A stretch of DNA of 64,000 nucleotides, from contig DAOUKT010000028.1 in NCBI GenBank assembly GCA_034421015.1, positions 1 to 64,000 on the forward strand. Reading direction: 5' to 3'. Below the pieces are notes generated by a model. That model was not told the origin of the DNA. It searched no databases and worked only from the letters and a program-made list of their open reading frames with translations. This document shows, in pieces, positions 53,172-62,203 of this stretch. Origin of the DNA: DAOUJW01 sp034421015. GTDB lineage: Bacteria; Chloroflexota; Dehalococcoidia; Lucifugimonadales; UBA2985. How positions within the stretch are numbered: the stretch's first letter is position 1; the number at the start of each line of letters is the position of its first letter. A program made the position numbers and the translations under genes.

Positions 53172-53225
53172 CTGACAGCCGTCGCCCTAAGCTGTGAATC
53201 GCCCCCTCCATCCGGCCTCCCTGAG

Positions 53226-54128
53226 CTACAGGACGGCCATTGCGCCAATGCCCAGTGTCACCAGGGCGGCCGCCCCGCCCTTCTCCAGGACCGCTTGCTC
53301 CGAGTTGCGCTCGGTTATGCCCCTGGGGACAAGAACGGCCACCAGCGTTACGTAGACCAGAATCATCACCGGCCTGGTCGCCATAATGGCCGACGAGAGT
53401 GAGACGGGGCCCAGCTCAAACGCCCAGAGGCCCGTCATGAACGCCAGGAATATCATGCCGTGGGCCGACCACACCGTCGCCAGCGCCTCTGAGCGCCGGG
53501 CCGTCAGCCGCACCTCCGGCCAGGCGCGGAAGGCCTGCACCGCCAGTGCAAATGCGGGGGCGGAGGCTACGCTGGATATGGCGTACGCGTGCCAGAAGCT
53601 GATGTGTCCAAGGGCGTACTTGGCCAGGATGCTGTAGACCGCTATTCCGAAGCTGGAGACCAGCAACAGGACGAGAGGCCCTCCAATCCTGACCCTGCTT
53701 CCGGGAAGAGCCTGGTGCCAGGAGGCGAGGAGCACGCCGCAGACCACCAGGAGAATCGCAAGCCACTTCACGGCCGTCAGGCTCTCTCCCAGGAAGAGCA
53801 CCGCCATGATCGCTATGAAAACCGGATAGCTATCCAGGACCGGCACAATCCGGGTGACGTCCTCCTGTCGGACCACTCTGTTGACCAGGAGATTGAAGCC
53901 AACGTTCAGCAGCCCCGCGGCAACCATTGCGAGCGCGGGAGTAGAAGTCCATGACACAGTCAGTGGGCTTGCAATGAGGATCGCCATCGCCAGAACCAGG
54001 TGGAGCATTGCTCCCCAGAAGCCGAAAGCGAAGACCCCGCTGGTCTGCTTCATCAGAGCGCGCTTCTGAATGATGCTGTAGGCCGTAAACGACAATGCGC
54101 TGAGCAGTGAAAGCGCTATCCAGTCCAA
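53226..54128 (-). CDS. EamA-family (DMT) transporter
   Basis: A 300-residue integral membrane protein with about ten hydrophobic helices in two EamA repeats; the first ends with VLFLGESLTAVKWLAILLVV, the typical EamA pattern. It exports or imports small metabolites; the substrate is unknown. The C terminus (about residues 260-300) keeps the pattern RGITERNSEQAVLEKGGAAA. The start is TTG 54128 after an agaggtc site. Confidence 0.85.
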   Translation of the reverse strand: MDWIALSLLSALSFTAYSIIQKRALMKQTSGVFAFGFWGAMLHLVLAMAILIASPLTVSWTSTPALAMVAAGLLNVGFNLLVNRVVRQEDVTRIVPVLDSYPVFIAIMAVLFLGESLTAVKWLAILLVVCGVLLASWHQALPGSRVRIGGPLVLLLVSSFGIAVYSILAKYALGHISFWHAYAISSVASAPAFALAVQAFRAWPEVRLTARRSEALATVWSAHGMIFLAFMTGLWAFELGPVSLSSAIMATRPVMILVYVTLVAVLVPRGITERNSEQAVLEKGGAAALVTLGIGAMAVL

Positions 54129-54305
54129 CTCTTGTGACCTCTCTCAAAAACTGATGTGGATGGCGTTCAGCCAACGGGGCCGCCGGAACCGGCGCATCCC
54201 GACTGCGACGGGAACATCGCCGGACAAGACGCGATTAGCGGACGGCGCTCTCCCACTGGCAAAGGACTGCCATGATCCAAAGGCTCGCCGGAGGCCGGCC
54301 GCGCC

Positions 54306-54536
54306 TCAGAGGGGCGGCCGGCCCATGTTGCGGACAACCAGGAGCTTGAGCCAGAAGTCGCTCTGAGACCTCGCCCCCGCGTTGGTCTGAAGCCAGAAAT
54401 CGTGGGCCGCGTCCGGCGCCCTCACCGAGTCCACCTTGCTCCGAGTCATCCTGTGCTCGCCAACCCTGGCCTTGAGCGCCCTTGGTACACCCCTGCCAAT
54501 CATCTCCCTGGTCCTGACCATTGTTGAATATTGCAT
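54306..54536 (-). CDS. Small basic hypothetical protein
   Basis: A 76-residue basic protein starting MQYSTMVRTREMIGRG, with no recognised domain. It is included because a very strong ribosome site (ggaggagga) lies about 10 nt before ATG 54536 and the codon use is normal. It is isolated between the EamA gene and an AT-rich gap. Confidence 0.5.
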   Translation of the reverse strand: MQYSTMVRTREMIGRGVPRALKARVGEHRMTRSKVDSVRAPDAAHDFWLQTNAGARSQSDFWLKLLVVRNMGRPPL

Positions 54537-54726
54537 TGCTGCGCTCCTCCTCCGTTCTTCCCCCGCTTGCCGGGACCGTTCTCAATACCGCGCCGGCTGT
54601 CACTTAGCTTGACAGCGGCCCTCCGATGTGGAATAATTCCGCCGGGTTATCAAGAAACATCACGCATGATACATCTACCTTGAATTGTATTACTTGGCTG
54701 TCTTAGCTAGAGTAGTAAAGCATGGT

Positions 54727-54776
54727 TAACAAAAGATGAACTGAACTTCTTGTCTCAGTATACATCTCTTTTGTTA
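54727..54776. promoter_or_regulatory. Operator-like inverted repeat upstream of the winged-helix regulator
   Basis: TAACAAAAGATG (54727-54738) and CATCTCTTTTGTTA (54763-54776) form an inverted pair in an AT-rich, otherwise featureless stretch (54610-54819). It lies about 45 nt before the regulator start, so autoregulation is plausible. Confidence 0.45.
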
Positions 54777-54819
54777 CTTGTCAAGCATTTCCCGATAGAA
54801 TTTCGGGGGACCTGTCCAA

Positions 54820-55179
54820 ATGCCTGAATGGTCATTCATTACCAACCACGGGCTTGTCCTTGCGGTCATCGCCAGAGGCCTTGGGCGGACGGCAAGGGAG
54901 ATTGGAGACGTGGTCGGCATCACCGAGAGGGCGGCCCACAAGATCATCAACGATCTGGAAGCCGAGGGCTACGTCACCAAGTCGAAGATAGGAAGGCTGA
55001 ACTCCTACCAGATCCACCCGGACGTCCCGCTGAAGGACGAGGCCAGCGACGCCTCAGTGGGCGAGCTGCTGGTGGTGCTGGGTTGGAGATGGGGCGGGAG
55101 ACGGCGCAGGCGGAGGGCCCCGCCCACTCCGGAGGAGACGCCGGAGACAAGCGTTGAGCCTGTACAGCCGGACAACTGA
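54820..55179 (+). CDS. MarR/ArsR-like winged-helix regulator
   Basis: A 119-residue DNA-binding protein. The winged helix is at residues 5-65 (FITNHGLVLAVIARGLGRTA, REIGDVVGITERAAHKIIND, LEAEGYVTKSKIGRLNSYQI). The C-terminal half is an Arg-rich block (RWGGRRRRRR) and an acidic Pro/Glu tail. The target is unknown. An inverted repeat just upstream may be its own operator. A strong hairpin terminator follows. Confidence 0.85.
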   Translation: MPEWSFITNHGLVLAVIARGLGRTAREIGDVVGITERAAHKIINDLEAEGYVTKSKIGRLNSYQIHPDVPLKDEASDASVGELLVVLGWRWGGRRRRRRAPPTPEETPETSVEPVQPDN

Positions 55180-55187
55180 GCAAACCA

Positions 55188-55220
55188 AAGGGGCCTGCAC
55201 TTCTGTGCAGGCCCCTTTCC
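55188..55220. terminator. Bidirectional rho-independent terminator
   Basis: A 13-bp stem (AAGGGGCCTGCAC at 55188-55200 with GTGCAGGCCCCTT at 55205-55217, loop TTCT) is flanked by short A and T runs. It separates the winged-helix regulator from the convergent DAHP synthase. Confidence 0.85.
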
Positions 55221-55273
55221 TGTGTCCTGTATGACCTGACGGGACTCCCCGTCAGTTGGCGAATGCAGCCGCG

Positions 55274-56341
55274 CTACGCCCCAACCGGCTGGCGCGAGCC
55301 CAGCGCCTGGTGAGCAAAGGTCAGCAGCTCCTCCGTCTCCTCCCAGTTGATGCAGGGGTCGGTTATGGAGACGCCGTAAGCCAGTGCGCCGGGATTGCTT
55401 TCGTCCAGCCTCTGATTGCCCTCGAAGAGGTGGCTCTCCAGCATCACGCCCACCAGATTCGTGTTTCCGGCAAGCCTCTGTTCCAGCACGTCGAAAAAGG
55501 CAACCCGCTCCTTGGTGTAGTCCCTGCCGCAGTTGGCGTGGGAGCAGTCCACCATCAGCTGGGTCTTCACACCGGCTCGCTGCAGCCGTTCGACGGCGTC
55601 CGCCACCGACTCGGCGTCGTAGTTGGTGCCGCGGCTGCCGCCCCGGAGCACTATGTGGCAGTCGGGGTTGCCCTTGGTGACCACGGTCGACGCCCTGCCG
55701 TGGGCATCGACTCCCAGAAACGCCTGCTTGGCCTGGGCCGCGACCACACCGTCCACCGCAAGCTGCACGCTTCCGCCCGTCCCGTTCTTCAGGCCTACGG
55801 GCATGCTCAGGCCGCTTGCCATCTGCCGGTGCGTCTGGCTCTCCGCAGTACGAGCGCCAATGGCGGTCCACGAAACCAGGTCCGCCACGTACTGGGGTGT
55901 GATGGGGTCCACAAACTCTATGGCGGACAGCAGGCCCAACTCCCCAACCTTGAGGAGAAACTCCCGGGCCATGCCCAGGCCGGTAGTGATATCGAAGCTG
56001 CCGTTGAGCTGAGGGTCGTAGATGAGGCCCTTCCAGCCCACCGTAGTGCGGGGCTTCTCAAAGTAGACCCGCATCACAACAAGGATACGGTCTTCCACGG
56101 CGTCCGCCAGCTTCTTCAGCCGGCCTGCGTACTCGGTGGCGCTCTCAATGTCGTGTATGGAACATGGGCCGACGATCACCAGCAGCCGGTCCTTCTCTCC
56201 CCGGAGGATGGCCGCAATCTCCTCCCGCCCTTCAGCCACCAGCTGGGCAACCTGGGGCGTAATGGGGTACCTTTCAATGAACTCCGCGGGCGTAGGGAGA
56301 GGCTCTATACTCTGTATGTTCAAGTCATGTATCTCAGGCAT
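55274..56341 (-). CDS. 3-deoxy-7-phosphoheptulonate (DAHP) synthase, class I
   Basis: A 355-residue class I (AroF/AroG/AroH type) DAHP synthase, the first step of aromatic amino acid synthesis. Diagnostic segments are GPCSIHDIESA, EKPRTTVGWKGLI, LRGGSRGTNYDAES (substrate lysine/arginine region), and VDCSHANCGRDYTKE. The C terminus carries VSITDPCINWEETEELL. ATG 56341. The gene is monocistronic and runs into the terminator at 55188-55220. Confidence 0.95.
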   Translation of the reverse strand: MPEIHDLNIQSIEPLPTPAEFIERYPITPQVAQLVAEGREEIAAILRGEKDRLLVIVGPCSIHDIESATEYAGRLKKLADAVEDRILVVMRVYFEKPRTTVGWKGLIYDPQLNGSFDITTGLGMAREFLLKVGELGLLSAIEFVDPITPQYVADLVSWTAIGARTAESQTHRQMASGLSMPVGLKNGTGGSVQLAVDGVVAAQAKQAFLGVDAHGRASTVVTKGNPDCHIVLRGGSRGTNYDAESVADAVERLQRAGVKTQLMVDCSHANCGRDYTKERVAFFDVLEQRLAGNTNLVGVMLESHLFEGNQRLDESNPGALAYGVSITDPCINWEETEELLTFAHQALGSRQPVGA

Positions 56342-56530
56342 GGTTCACCTGCGTTCTGTAATATAGCACAGGCACGCGGCGAATTGTCGCAGCCTGCACA
56401 CTTTCTAAATATAGTCCTGAACTTACGCCCTGTCTAGTGCAGGCTGAATATCGGAGACGCAGGACGTTTACTCTTGTGTCGCGGTATGCTATGCTTCCCT
56501 ATAATTTGTTACCTTGGGAGGTGCACGGAG

Positions 56531-57637
56531 TTGAATCGAAAAACGGCGATACTACTGGTAGCCATCATGGCCGGCCTTCTGGCCGTCCTTGGCTGTACCG
56601 AGGAGGAGGCGACTCCCACCGAGGAAGCCATGATGCCCACGGAGCCTGCGATGGTGGAGGAAAAGAGCCGCCTTGAGACGGTGATGGAGCGCGGCAGCGT
56701 AATCTGCGCCAGCCGCAATGACGTGCCCGGCTACGGCTTCCTGGACGAGGCCGGCAACAATGTTGGATTCGACATCGACCTCTGCCGCGCGCTTGCCGCA
56801 GCCGTCCTTGGCGATCCCAACGACATTGAGATCCGCCTGATCTCAGCGGCCGAGCGCGGTCCCACGATCCAGTCCGGTGAGGTTGACATGCTGGTCCGCA
56901 CGGTCACTTGGACCACTTCTCGCGACGCCCAGTGGGGCAACTACGCCCAGACCATGTTTTACGACGGCCAGGGCTTCATGGTCAGGAAAGACCTTGGAGT
57001 GGACAGCGCACTGGACCTGAAGGACGCTACAGTGTGCGTGACCCAGGGAACTACCACGGAGCTGAACCTGCAGGACTTCTCAAACCAGCACAACCTGAAC
57101 ATCACGGCGCTGACCTTCGAGGACACGGACGCTGTTGTGGCCGCATACGAGAGCCAGCAGTGTGACTCCTTCACAAACGACCGCTCACAGCTTGCCGCCA
57201 TCGGCAGCGCCTTCGCCGACGTTGACGCCCACGTCATCCTGCCGGAGACCATCTCCGAGGAGCCTCTGGGCCCGGTTGTCCCCCACGGCGACGAGCAGTG
57301 GTATGACATTGTGAAGACCGTGATGGGTATGCTCATCTACGCCGAGGCATACGGAGTGGACTCCGGCAGCGTGCCCACTGCCGAGACCGGCGACACGGTT
57401 GTGGACAGGCTCTTTGGCCTGTCGGGCTCCTACGGCCAGGAGACTATGGGCCTCAAGCAGACGGCGGCCCAGGACGTAATTCGCAGCGTAGGCAACTACG
57501 GAGAGATCTACGACCGCAACCTGGCGTCAGGCAACATCAACCTGCCCAGGGAGAACGGCCGGAACGCGCTCTGGGCCAACGCCCGCTGCACAGACTGTCC
57601 CAAGGGAGGACAGATTTACGCTGCTCCTTTGAGGTAA
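56531..57637 (+). CDS. aapJ: Amino-acid ABC transporter substrate-binding lipoprotein (AapJ-like)
   Basis: A 368-residue periplasmic-type binding lipoprotein (signal LLVAIMAGLLAVLGC, lipid Cys near residue 19). The fold is that of the polar-amino-acid family PF00497, with GYGFLDEAGNNVGFDIDLCR, RLISAAERGPTIQSGEVDML, and DRSQLAAIGS. The extended C terminus and gene order match the general L-amino-acid system Aap. The start is TTG 56531, 8 nt after gggagg. It is first in aapJ-aapQ-aapM-aapP. Confidence 0.9.
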   Translation: MNRKTAILLVAIMAGLLAVLGCTEEEATPTEEAMMPTEPAMVEEKSRLETVMERGSVICASRNDVPGYGFLDEAGNNVGFDIDLCRALAAAVLGDPNDIEIRLISAAERGPTIQSGEVDMLVRTVTWTTSRDAQWGNYAQTMFYDGQGFMVRKDLGVDSALDLKDATVCVTQGTTTELNLQDFSNQHNLNITALTFEDTDAVVAAYESQQCDSFTNDRSQLAAIGSAFADVDAHVILPETISEEPLGPVVPHGDEQWYDIVKTVMGMLIYAEAYGVDSGSVPTAETGDTVVDRLFGLSGSYGQETMGLKQTAAQDVIRSVGNYGEIYDRNLASGNINLPRENGRNALWANARCTDCPKGGQIYAAPLR

Positions 57638-57646
57638 AATAATGCT

Positions 57647-58846
57647 ATGGCGGCCATACCGCGAGGATTAACCTACAAGGGTATACCCCTCTGGCGGCAT
57701 ACCCAAGTTATCCAGGGGGCATTGCAGGTCGTATCCGGCCTCCTGGTGGTGACCCTCGTAACGTGGTTCTTCCTGAACATAAGCGGAGCCATACGGGATA
57801 GAGATATCCCGTATGGCTTCAGCTTTCTATCCCGCGAGTACCAGACCCCTATAGGGCAGCACTTCCTTCCCTACGAGTCTTCCGACACTTTCCTCTACGC
57901 ATTCGGCGTCGCGGCCACTAACACAGTTGTCGTCTCAATAGTAGGCGTTATACTGGCAACGGCCCTGGGGATATTCATAGGGGTCTGCCGTTTGTCCAGC
58001 AACTGGATTGTGTCCAGAGCGGCGCTCGTATACATCGAGTTCTTCCGCAACGTGCCTTTGCTGATACAGCTGTTCTTCTGGTTCTACATAGTCCTTGCTC
58101 TGCCGCAGGTCCGCCAGGGACACGTAATTGCAGAGAGAATATACATCAACAACGGCGGCATATCCGTCCCCTGGCCGTACGCGACTACCCCGAGCGCAGG
58201 GTTGCTGTTCATTGGTCTTGCGGTGGCCGCTGTAGTCGCCGGGTTGGTGGTGCACCGGGCAATGACGCGGCGTGAGATTCTGACAGGAGTTGCTTCCTAT
58301 CCGGTAGCGCTCGGTTTCGCCACAACAGCGCTTATCGCCGCAGCTTGCTGGCTGGCCATTTTGGCCGCGACCGGCAGTTCGCCCTTCTACATATCAACGC
58401 CAGAGCCCCAAGGCATCTTCGAGCGACCCGCGGGCGGCTTCACCGCCTCCGGCGGGTTGATCGCCCTGATGACGGGCCTCGTGATCTATACCGCCTCCTT
58501 CATAGCTGAAATCGTCCGGGCCGGCATCCAGTCCGTCGGACGGGGGCAGATCGAGGCCGCTCGCTCAGTGGGGCTGACATACATGAATACCCTGCGCAAC
58601 GTCACGTTCCCCCAGGCGCTGAGGGTAATCATTCCTCCCCTCATAAGCCAGTTCCTGAACCTGACCAAGAACAGCAGCCTTGCCGCCGCCATTGGCTACT
58701 CCGACATCACAAACGTAGCCAAGACCATGACCCAGACGGCGCCGGCAGTGTCGATATACATCCTCATTATGGTGGCATACCTGGCCATGAGCCTGACCTA
58801 CTCCGTGGTTGGCAACCTCTACAACCGACACATCCGCTTCTCATAG
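57647..58846 (+). CDS. aapQ: Amino-acid ABC transporter permease (AapQ-like)
   Basis: A 399-residue permease with about eight membrane helices. The cytoplasmic EAA-type loop is EAARSVGLTYMNTLRNVTFP and the earlier FFRNVPLLIQLFFW is the HisM/GlnP-type signature. It is 9 nt after the binding protein and precedes the second permease. It is longer than simple His/Gln permeases because of an extra helix pair, as in AapQ. Confidence 0.93.
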   Translation: MAAIPRGLTYKGIPLWRHTQVIQGALQVVSGLLVVTLVTWFFLNISGAIRDRDIPYGFSFLSREYQTPIGQHFLPYESSDTFLYAFGVAATNTVVVSIVGVILATALGIFIGVCRLSSNWIVSRAALVYIEFFRNVPLLIQLFFWFYIVLALPQVRQGHVIAERIYINNGGISVPWPYATTPSAGLLFIGLAVAAVVAGLVVHRAMTRREILTGVASYPVALGFATTALIAAACWLAILAATGSSPFYISTPEPQGIFERPAGGFTASGGLIALMTGLVIYTASFIAEIVRAGIQSVGRGQIEAARSVGLTYMNTLRNVTFPQALRVIIPPLISQFLNLTKNSSLAAAIGYSDITNVAKTMTQTAPAVSIYILIMVAYLAMSLTYSVVGNLYNRHIRFS

Positions 58847-58856
58847 CTCCATTCCT

Positions 58857-60110
58857 ATGTCAGCCAACCTTAACGCCACGCCCCTCAGCACCCCTCTTCC
58901 TCCTCCGGTCATGGAGCGCGGGATACAGGGCTGGGCCCGCGCCAACCTGTTCAGCGACCGGTTCAATTCTGCTCTGACCGTAGTTTCGGTCCTGATTCTG
59001 GGCGCAACCCTGCTGTTTGGGCTACGGTGGCTCTTGGTAGACTCGGACTGGACGGTCATAGCCACCCTGGGAGGCCGGCTGGTCATTGGACCGTACAACA
59101 CCGAGGCCGCCTGTGAGGGACAGGACTGCTTCTGGCGGCCCCAGGCAGCCCTGATACTGGTGAGCGTACTCCTGGGCATGGGATGGGTGGTGGCCGGCGG
59201 CGGGCTGACCAAGCGAATTGCTATAGGGGTCGTGGCCATCGTATCGGCGTTCTCTCTACTGCCCTACAGCCTGGACACCATGGGCATGGACGTGCGCCTT
59301 CTGCTCCTGGCCAACATCCCGGCCCTTGGTCTGGGCTGGGCCATTGCCAGATACACGCCATTGAACAGCGCTCGCTGGGTGGCCATACTGGCCGTACTAT
59401 TCTTTATCATAACCCTGGTCATGCTCCGGGGAGTGGAGGGAGTCCCGGGCCTGCAGCCGGTATCCGTCAACCACTGGGGCGGTCTCATGCTGAACCTGAT
59501 CCTCGCAGTGGCGGGCATCTCGCTCAGCTTCCCCATCGGCATTGCGCTCGCCCTGGGCCGTCGCGGGAAGCTCCCTGTAGTCAAACTGCTCTGCGTAGTT
59601 TTCATCGAGTTCTTCCGGGGCGTGCCGCTCATCACCCTGCTCTTCATGTCCCAGGTGCTGGTGCCCCTGGCTTTTCCCGAGAACTTCCCGCTGAACTCAC
59701 TTACGCGAGCTGGAATCATCATTACGCTCTTCAGCTCCGCCTACATGGCCGAGAACATCCGCGGCGGCCTGCAGGCGATCCACCGGGGGCAGGCCGAGGC
59801 GGCGGCGTCACTGGGCCTCCCCAACTGGCAGACAACGCTGTTTATCACACTGCCCCAGGCCATCCGCAACGTCATACCCGCCATAGTTGGGCAGTTCATC
59901 GCCCTGTTCAAGGACACAACCCTTGTGTACATTATAGGAATGCTGGACATACTGGAGTTCGGTCGGGCCTTCGTTCAGGGCAACCCGGAGTTCATCGCTA
60001 GCATACATGAGCTGTTCATATTCCTTTCAATTGTTTTCTGGTTTTTCTGCTACACCATGTCCTACGTGAGCAGGAGAATTGAGTATAACCTGGGCGTCGG
60101 AAGACGCTGA
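58857..60110 (+). CDS. aapM: Amino-acid ABC transporter permease (AapM-like)
   Basis: A 417-residue permease partner of AapQ. The conserved loop is EAAASLGLPNWQTTLFITLP, and FFRGVPLITLLFM is the family signature. The hydrophobic N-terminal extension is typical of AapM. ATG 58857 is chosen; TTG 58809 inside the upstream gene is the alternative. It is followed 22 nt later by the ATPase. Confidence 0.93.
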   Translation: MSANLNATPLSTPLPPPVMERGIQGWARANLFSDRFNSALTVVSVLILGATLLFGLRWLLVDSDWTVIATLGGRLVIGPYNTEAACEGQDCFWRPQAALILVSVLLGMGWVVAGGGLTKRIAIGVVAIVSAFSLLPYSLDTMGMDVRLLLLANIPALGLGWAIARYTPLNSARWVAILAVLFFIITLVMLRGVEGVPGLQPVSVNHWGGLMLNLILAVAGISLSFPIGIALALGRRGKLPVVKLLCVVFIEFFRGVPLITLLFMSQVLVPLAFPENFPLNSLTRAGIIITLFSSAYMAENIRGGLQAIHRGQAEAAASLGLPNWQTTLFITLPQAIRNVIPAIVGQFIALFKDTTLVYIIGMLDILEFGRAFVQGNPEFIASIHELFIFLSIVFWFFCYTMSYVSRRIEYNLGVGRR

Positions 60111-60132
60111 TATCTGATACAGGAGGCGGCAA

Positions 60133-60891
60133 ATGGAAGTGGACCTGGAAAACACTGCGGAAGACATCATAATTTGCGATGACGTGCACAAGTGGTTCGG
60201 CTCGTTCCACGTGATCAGGGGCATTTCGACCACCGTCAAGCGGGGCGAGAAGATTGTGATTCTCGGGCCCTCCGGCTCCGGCAAGTCCACCTTAATCCGC
60301 ATGATCAACCGGCTGGAGGAGCACCAGAGAGGCACCATCATCGTAGACGGCATTGAGCTCTCCGCAGACGTCCGCAACATCGACGCCATCCGCCGTGAAG
60401 TGGGAATGGTGTTCCAGTCCTTCAACCTCTTCCCCCACCTGAGCGTCTTGCAGAACATCACCCTTGCGCCGATCAAGGTCCGGAAGTGGCCCAAGAGCAG
60501 GGCCGAGGAAATAGCAAATGAGTTGCTGGAGAGAGTGGGGATCCCTGAGCAGGCCGGCAAGTTTCCGGGGGAGCTGTCCGGCGGCCAGCAGCAGCGCGTG
60601 GCCATTGCCCGGGCCCTTGCCATGCAGCCCAAGGTAATGCTGTTCGACGAGCCCACGTCCGCGCTGGACCCGGAGATGATCAACGAGGTGCTGGATGTCA
60701 TGCGGGAGCTGGCAAGCTCCGGCATGACTATGCTCATAGTCAGCCACGAGATAGGCTTCGCGAGAGAGGTTGCCGACCGCGTCTTCATGATAGACGAAGG
60801 GGTCATTGTTGAAGAGGGTACCGCGAGCGAGTTCTTCGGCAACCCCAAGAACGAGCGGACCCAGGCCTTCTTGTCAAAGATCCTGGCGTGA
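60133..60891 (+). CDS. aapP: Amino-acid ABC transporter ATP-binding protein (AapP/GlnQ-like)
   Basis: A 252-residue ABC ATPase with Walker A GPSGSGKST, signature LSGGQQQRVAIARAL and Walker B VMLFDEPTSALDPE. It drives the two permeases. ATG follows aggagg. It closes the four-gene operon that starts at 56531. Confidence 0.96.
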   Translation: MEVDLENTAEDIIICDDVHKWFGSFHVIRGISTTVKRGEKIVILGPSGSGKSTLIRMINRLEEHQRGTIIVDGIELSADVRNIDAIRREVGMVFQSFNLFPHLSVLQNITLAPIKVRKWPKSRAEEIANELLERVGIPEQAGKFPGELSGGQQQRVAIARALAMQPKVMLFDEPTSALDPEMINEVLDVMRELASSGMTMLIVSHEIGFAREVADRVFMIDEGVIVEEGTASEFFGNPKNERTQAFLSKILA

Positions 60892-60923
60892 GTCCCAGGG
60901 CCTTTCAATTTTAGCCAGCGAGC

Positions 60924-60998
60924 TAATCTTCCCGCTCATAGCCTGCCCCGCACTGGATGCGGGGGTGAGCTTGTCGAACCACCTCAGTGGGAAGATTA
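60924..60998. repeat. Family A miniature repeat, core hairpin
   Basis: TAATCTTCCC (60924-60933) and GGGAAGATTA (60989-60998) are perfect inverted ends around a family A core (CCTGCCCCGC, GGGGGTGAGCTTGTCGAACC). It directly precedes the family C element. Confidence 0.7.
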
Positions 60999-61003
60999 AG
61001 GAC

Positions 61004-61347
61004 TTAGGAATGGTCTGAACAAGCCGCAAACGTGGAAATCTTAGCCAGGGACACCATTATAACCATTCCTGCGCAGGGAGACCTTTGCGTAAACTCAGTG
61101 ATGGGCGCGTGCCTCCCGACCATTCCTGCGGAAGCAGGAATCCAGGGCGTCCGATATAGAAGGAGATAGATTCCGGCTTTCGCCGGAATGACGGAAAGCG
61201 TATTTCTCTCATTAGGACACCATAGTTATGCAAAGGTCTCCGCAGGCAGGAATCCAGGGGTGTGGAGGGATGGACTCCCGCCCCCGTATCGGGGTACGGG
61301 GCAGGCTTCGCGGGAGTGGTGTTAGGCTTATTCAGACATTCTTATTT
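61004..61347. repeat. Composite family C element with nested family B termini
   Basis: Outer ends TTAGGAATGGTCTGAACAAG (61004 on) and GGCTTATTCAGACATTCTTA (61325 on) match the family C termini at 51817. Inside, AGACCTTTGCGTAAACT (61079) and AGTTATGCAAAGGTCT (61225) are inverted family B ends, and two ATTCCTGCGGAAGCAGGAAT-type hairpins lie between. It is about 344 bp and non-coding. With the preceding repeat it accounts for the 60892-61383 gap. Confidence 0.75.
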
Positions 61348-61383
61348 ACCCCCGCCCATTTCCCTCACCCGCAGCGCAAACGA

Positions 61384-61409
61384 AACGCCCCTGCCAAAAC
61401 AGGGGCGTT
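61384..61409 (-). terminator. Rho-independent terminator of the phosphatase operon
   Basis: A 10-bp stem AACGCCCCTG / CAGGGGCGTT (loop CCAAAA) lies 36 nt beyond the stop of the minus-strand phosphatase gene and is followed on that strand by TTTCGTTT. Confidence 0.75.
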
Positions 61410-61444
61410 CGAATGGGGGCCTCCGGGTGGGGAAGCCGAAAGCT

Positions 61445-62203
61445 TTAGTCGTCCTGTACCAGGTTTTCCCTGAGCCGGGCTATCGTCTCCTGGTCTACGC
61501 CGGCTGCCCGGACGTACTCTGCAGCGCCGCCATACCGCTCATCGATGTACCTGAGGGTGCGCTCCATCACGTCTGCCCTGCACTCAAGCATACGGTCCAG
61601 CCGCTCCAGGTCGAATCCAATCTGCGCCGCCGCGCTGCGCAGGTCCAGTGTGAGGTTCTGCATGTAGTACCTGGTCTGGACGTAGTCCTCGACTATCGTC
61701 GCTCTGTCCACTCCCACCAGGTCGAGCAGGGTTGCTATCACAAGCCCGGTGCGGTCCTTGCCGGCGGAGCAGTGCACCAGGGCCGGAGTCCTGTGGTCTT
61801 CGGCCAGCAGCGAGGCCACCAGGGCAATCTGGTTCTGGCACCTGTCCACAAGGAGGCGGTTCAGCTCCTCCAGGGTCTCCGCCCGGTGAAGCTCCACAAT
61901 GTGGGGCGCCAGCATGGGCAGGTGGATGTAGGCCACCTTGTCCGACCGGGCGAACACGTCCGGCGCAGTGGCCGCTTCCATCTCAGTCCTGAGGTCTATG
62001 ACCGTCCTCACCCCAAAGTAGATGAGCCGTCCCTGGGACTCCAGGGGCAGCTTGTGAAGGCTGTCGGAGCGCATGAGCACGCCCCAGCGGGTGCTCCGGT
62101 TGTCGATGGTGTCGTACCCTCCAACGTCACGGAGGTTCTGGGTACCCTCAAGGGGCCAGTGTCTGATTGTGTACTGGTCTACTCCGGGCGACTTGATATT
62201 CAT
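61445..62203 (-). CDS. Tyrosine-protein-phosphatase-like enzyme (Y_phosphatase3 type)
   Basis: A 252-residue phosphatase with the CX5R loop VHCSAGKDRTGLV (C145, R151) and the N-terminal NLRDVGGYDTIDNR-type start of this family. Members dephosphorylate phosphotyrosine, phosphoinositides or small phosphate esters. The start overlaps the upstream phosphoesterase by 4 nt, so they are one operon. A terminator follows at 61384-61409. Confidence 0.9.
   Translation of the reverse strand: MNIKSPGVDQYTIRHWPLEGTQNLRDVGGYDTIDNRSTRWGVLMRSDSLHKLPLESQGRLIYFGVRTVIDLRTEMEAATAPDVFARSDKVAYIHLPMLAPHIVELHRAETLEELNRLLVDRCQNQIALVASLLAEDHRTPALVHCSAGKDRTGLVIATLLDLVGVDRATIVEDYVQTRYYMQNLTLDLRSAAAQIGFDLERLDRMLECRADVMERTLRYIDERYGGAAEYVRAAGVDQETIARLRENLVQDD

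Noticed and set aside
54235..54603. A longer overlapping minus-strand frame covering the 76-residue small gene.
   Set aside because: The 76-residue frame has the strong ribosome site; the longer frame has none and ends in low-quality sequence.
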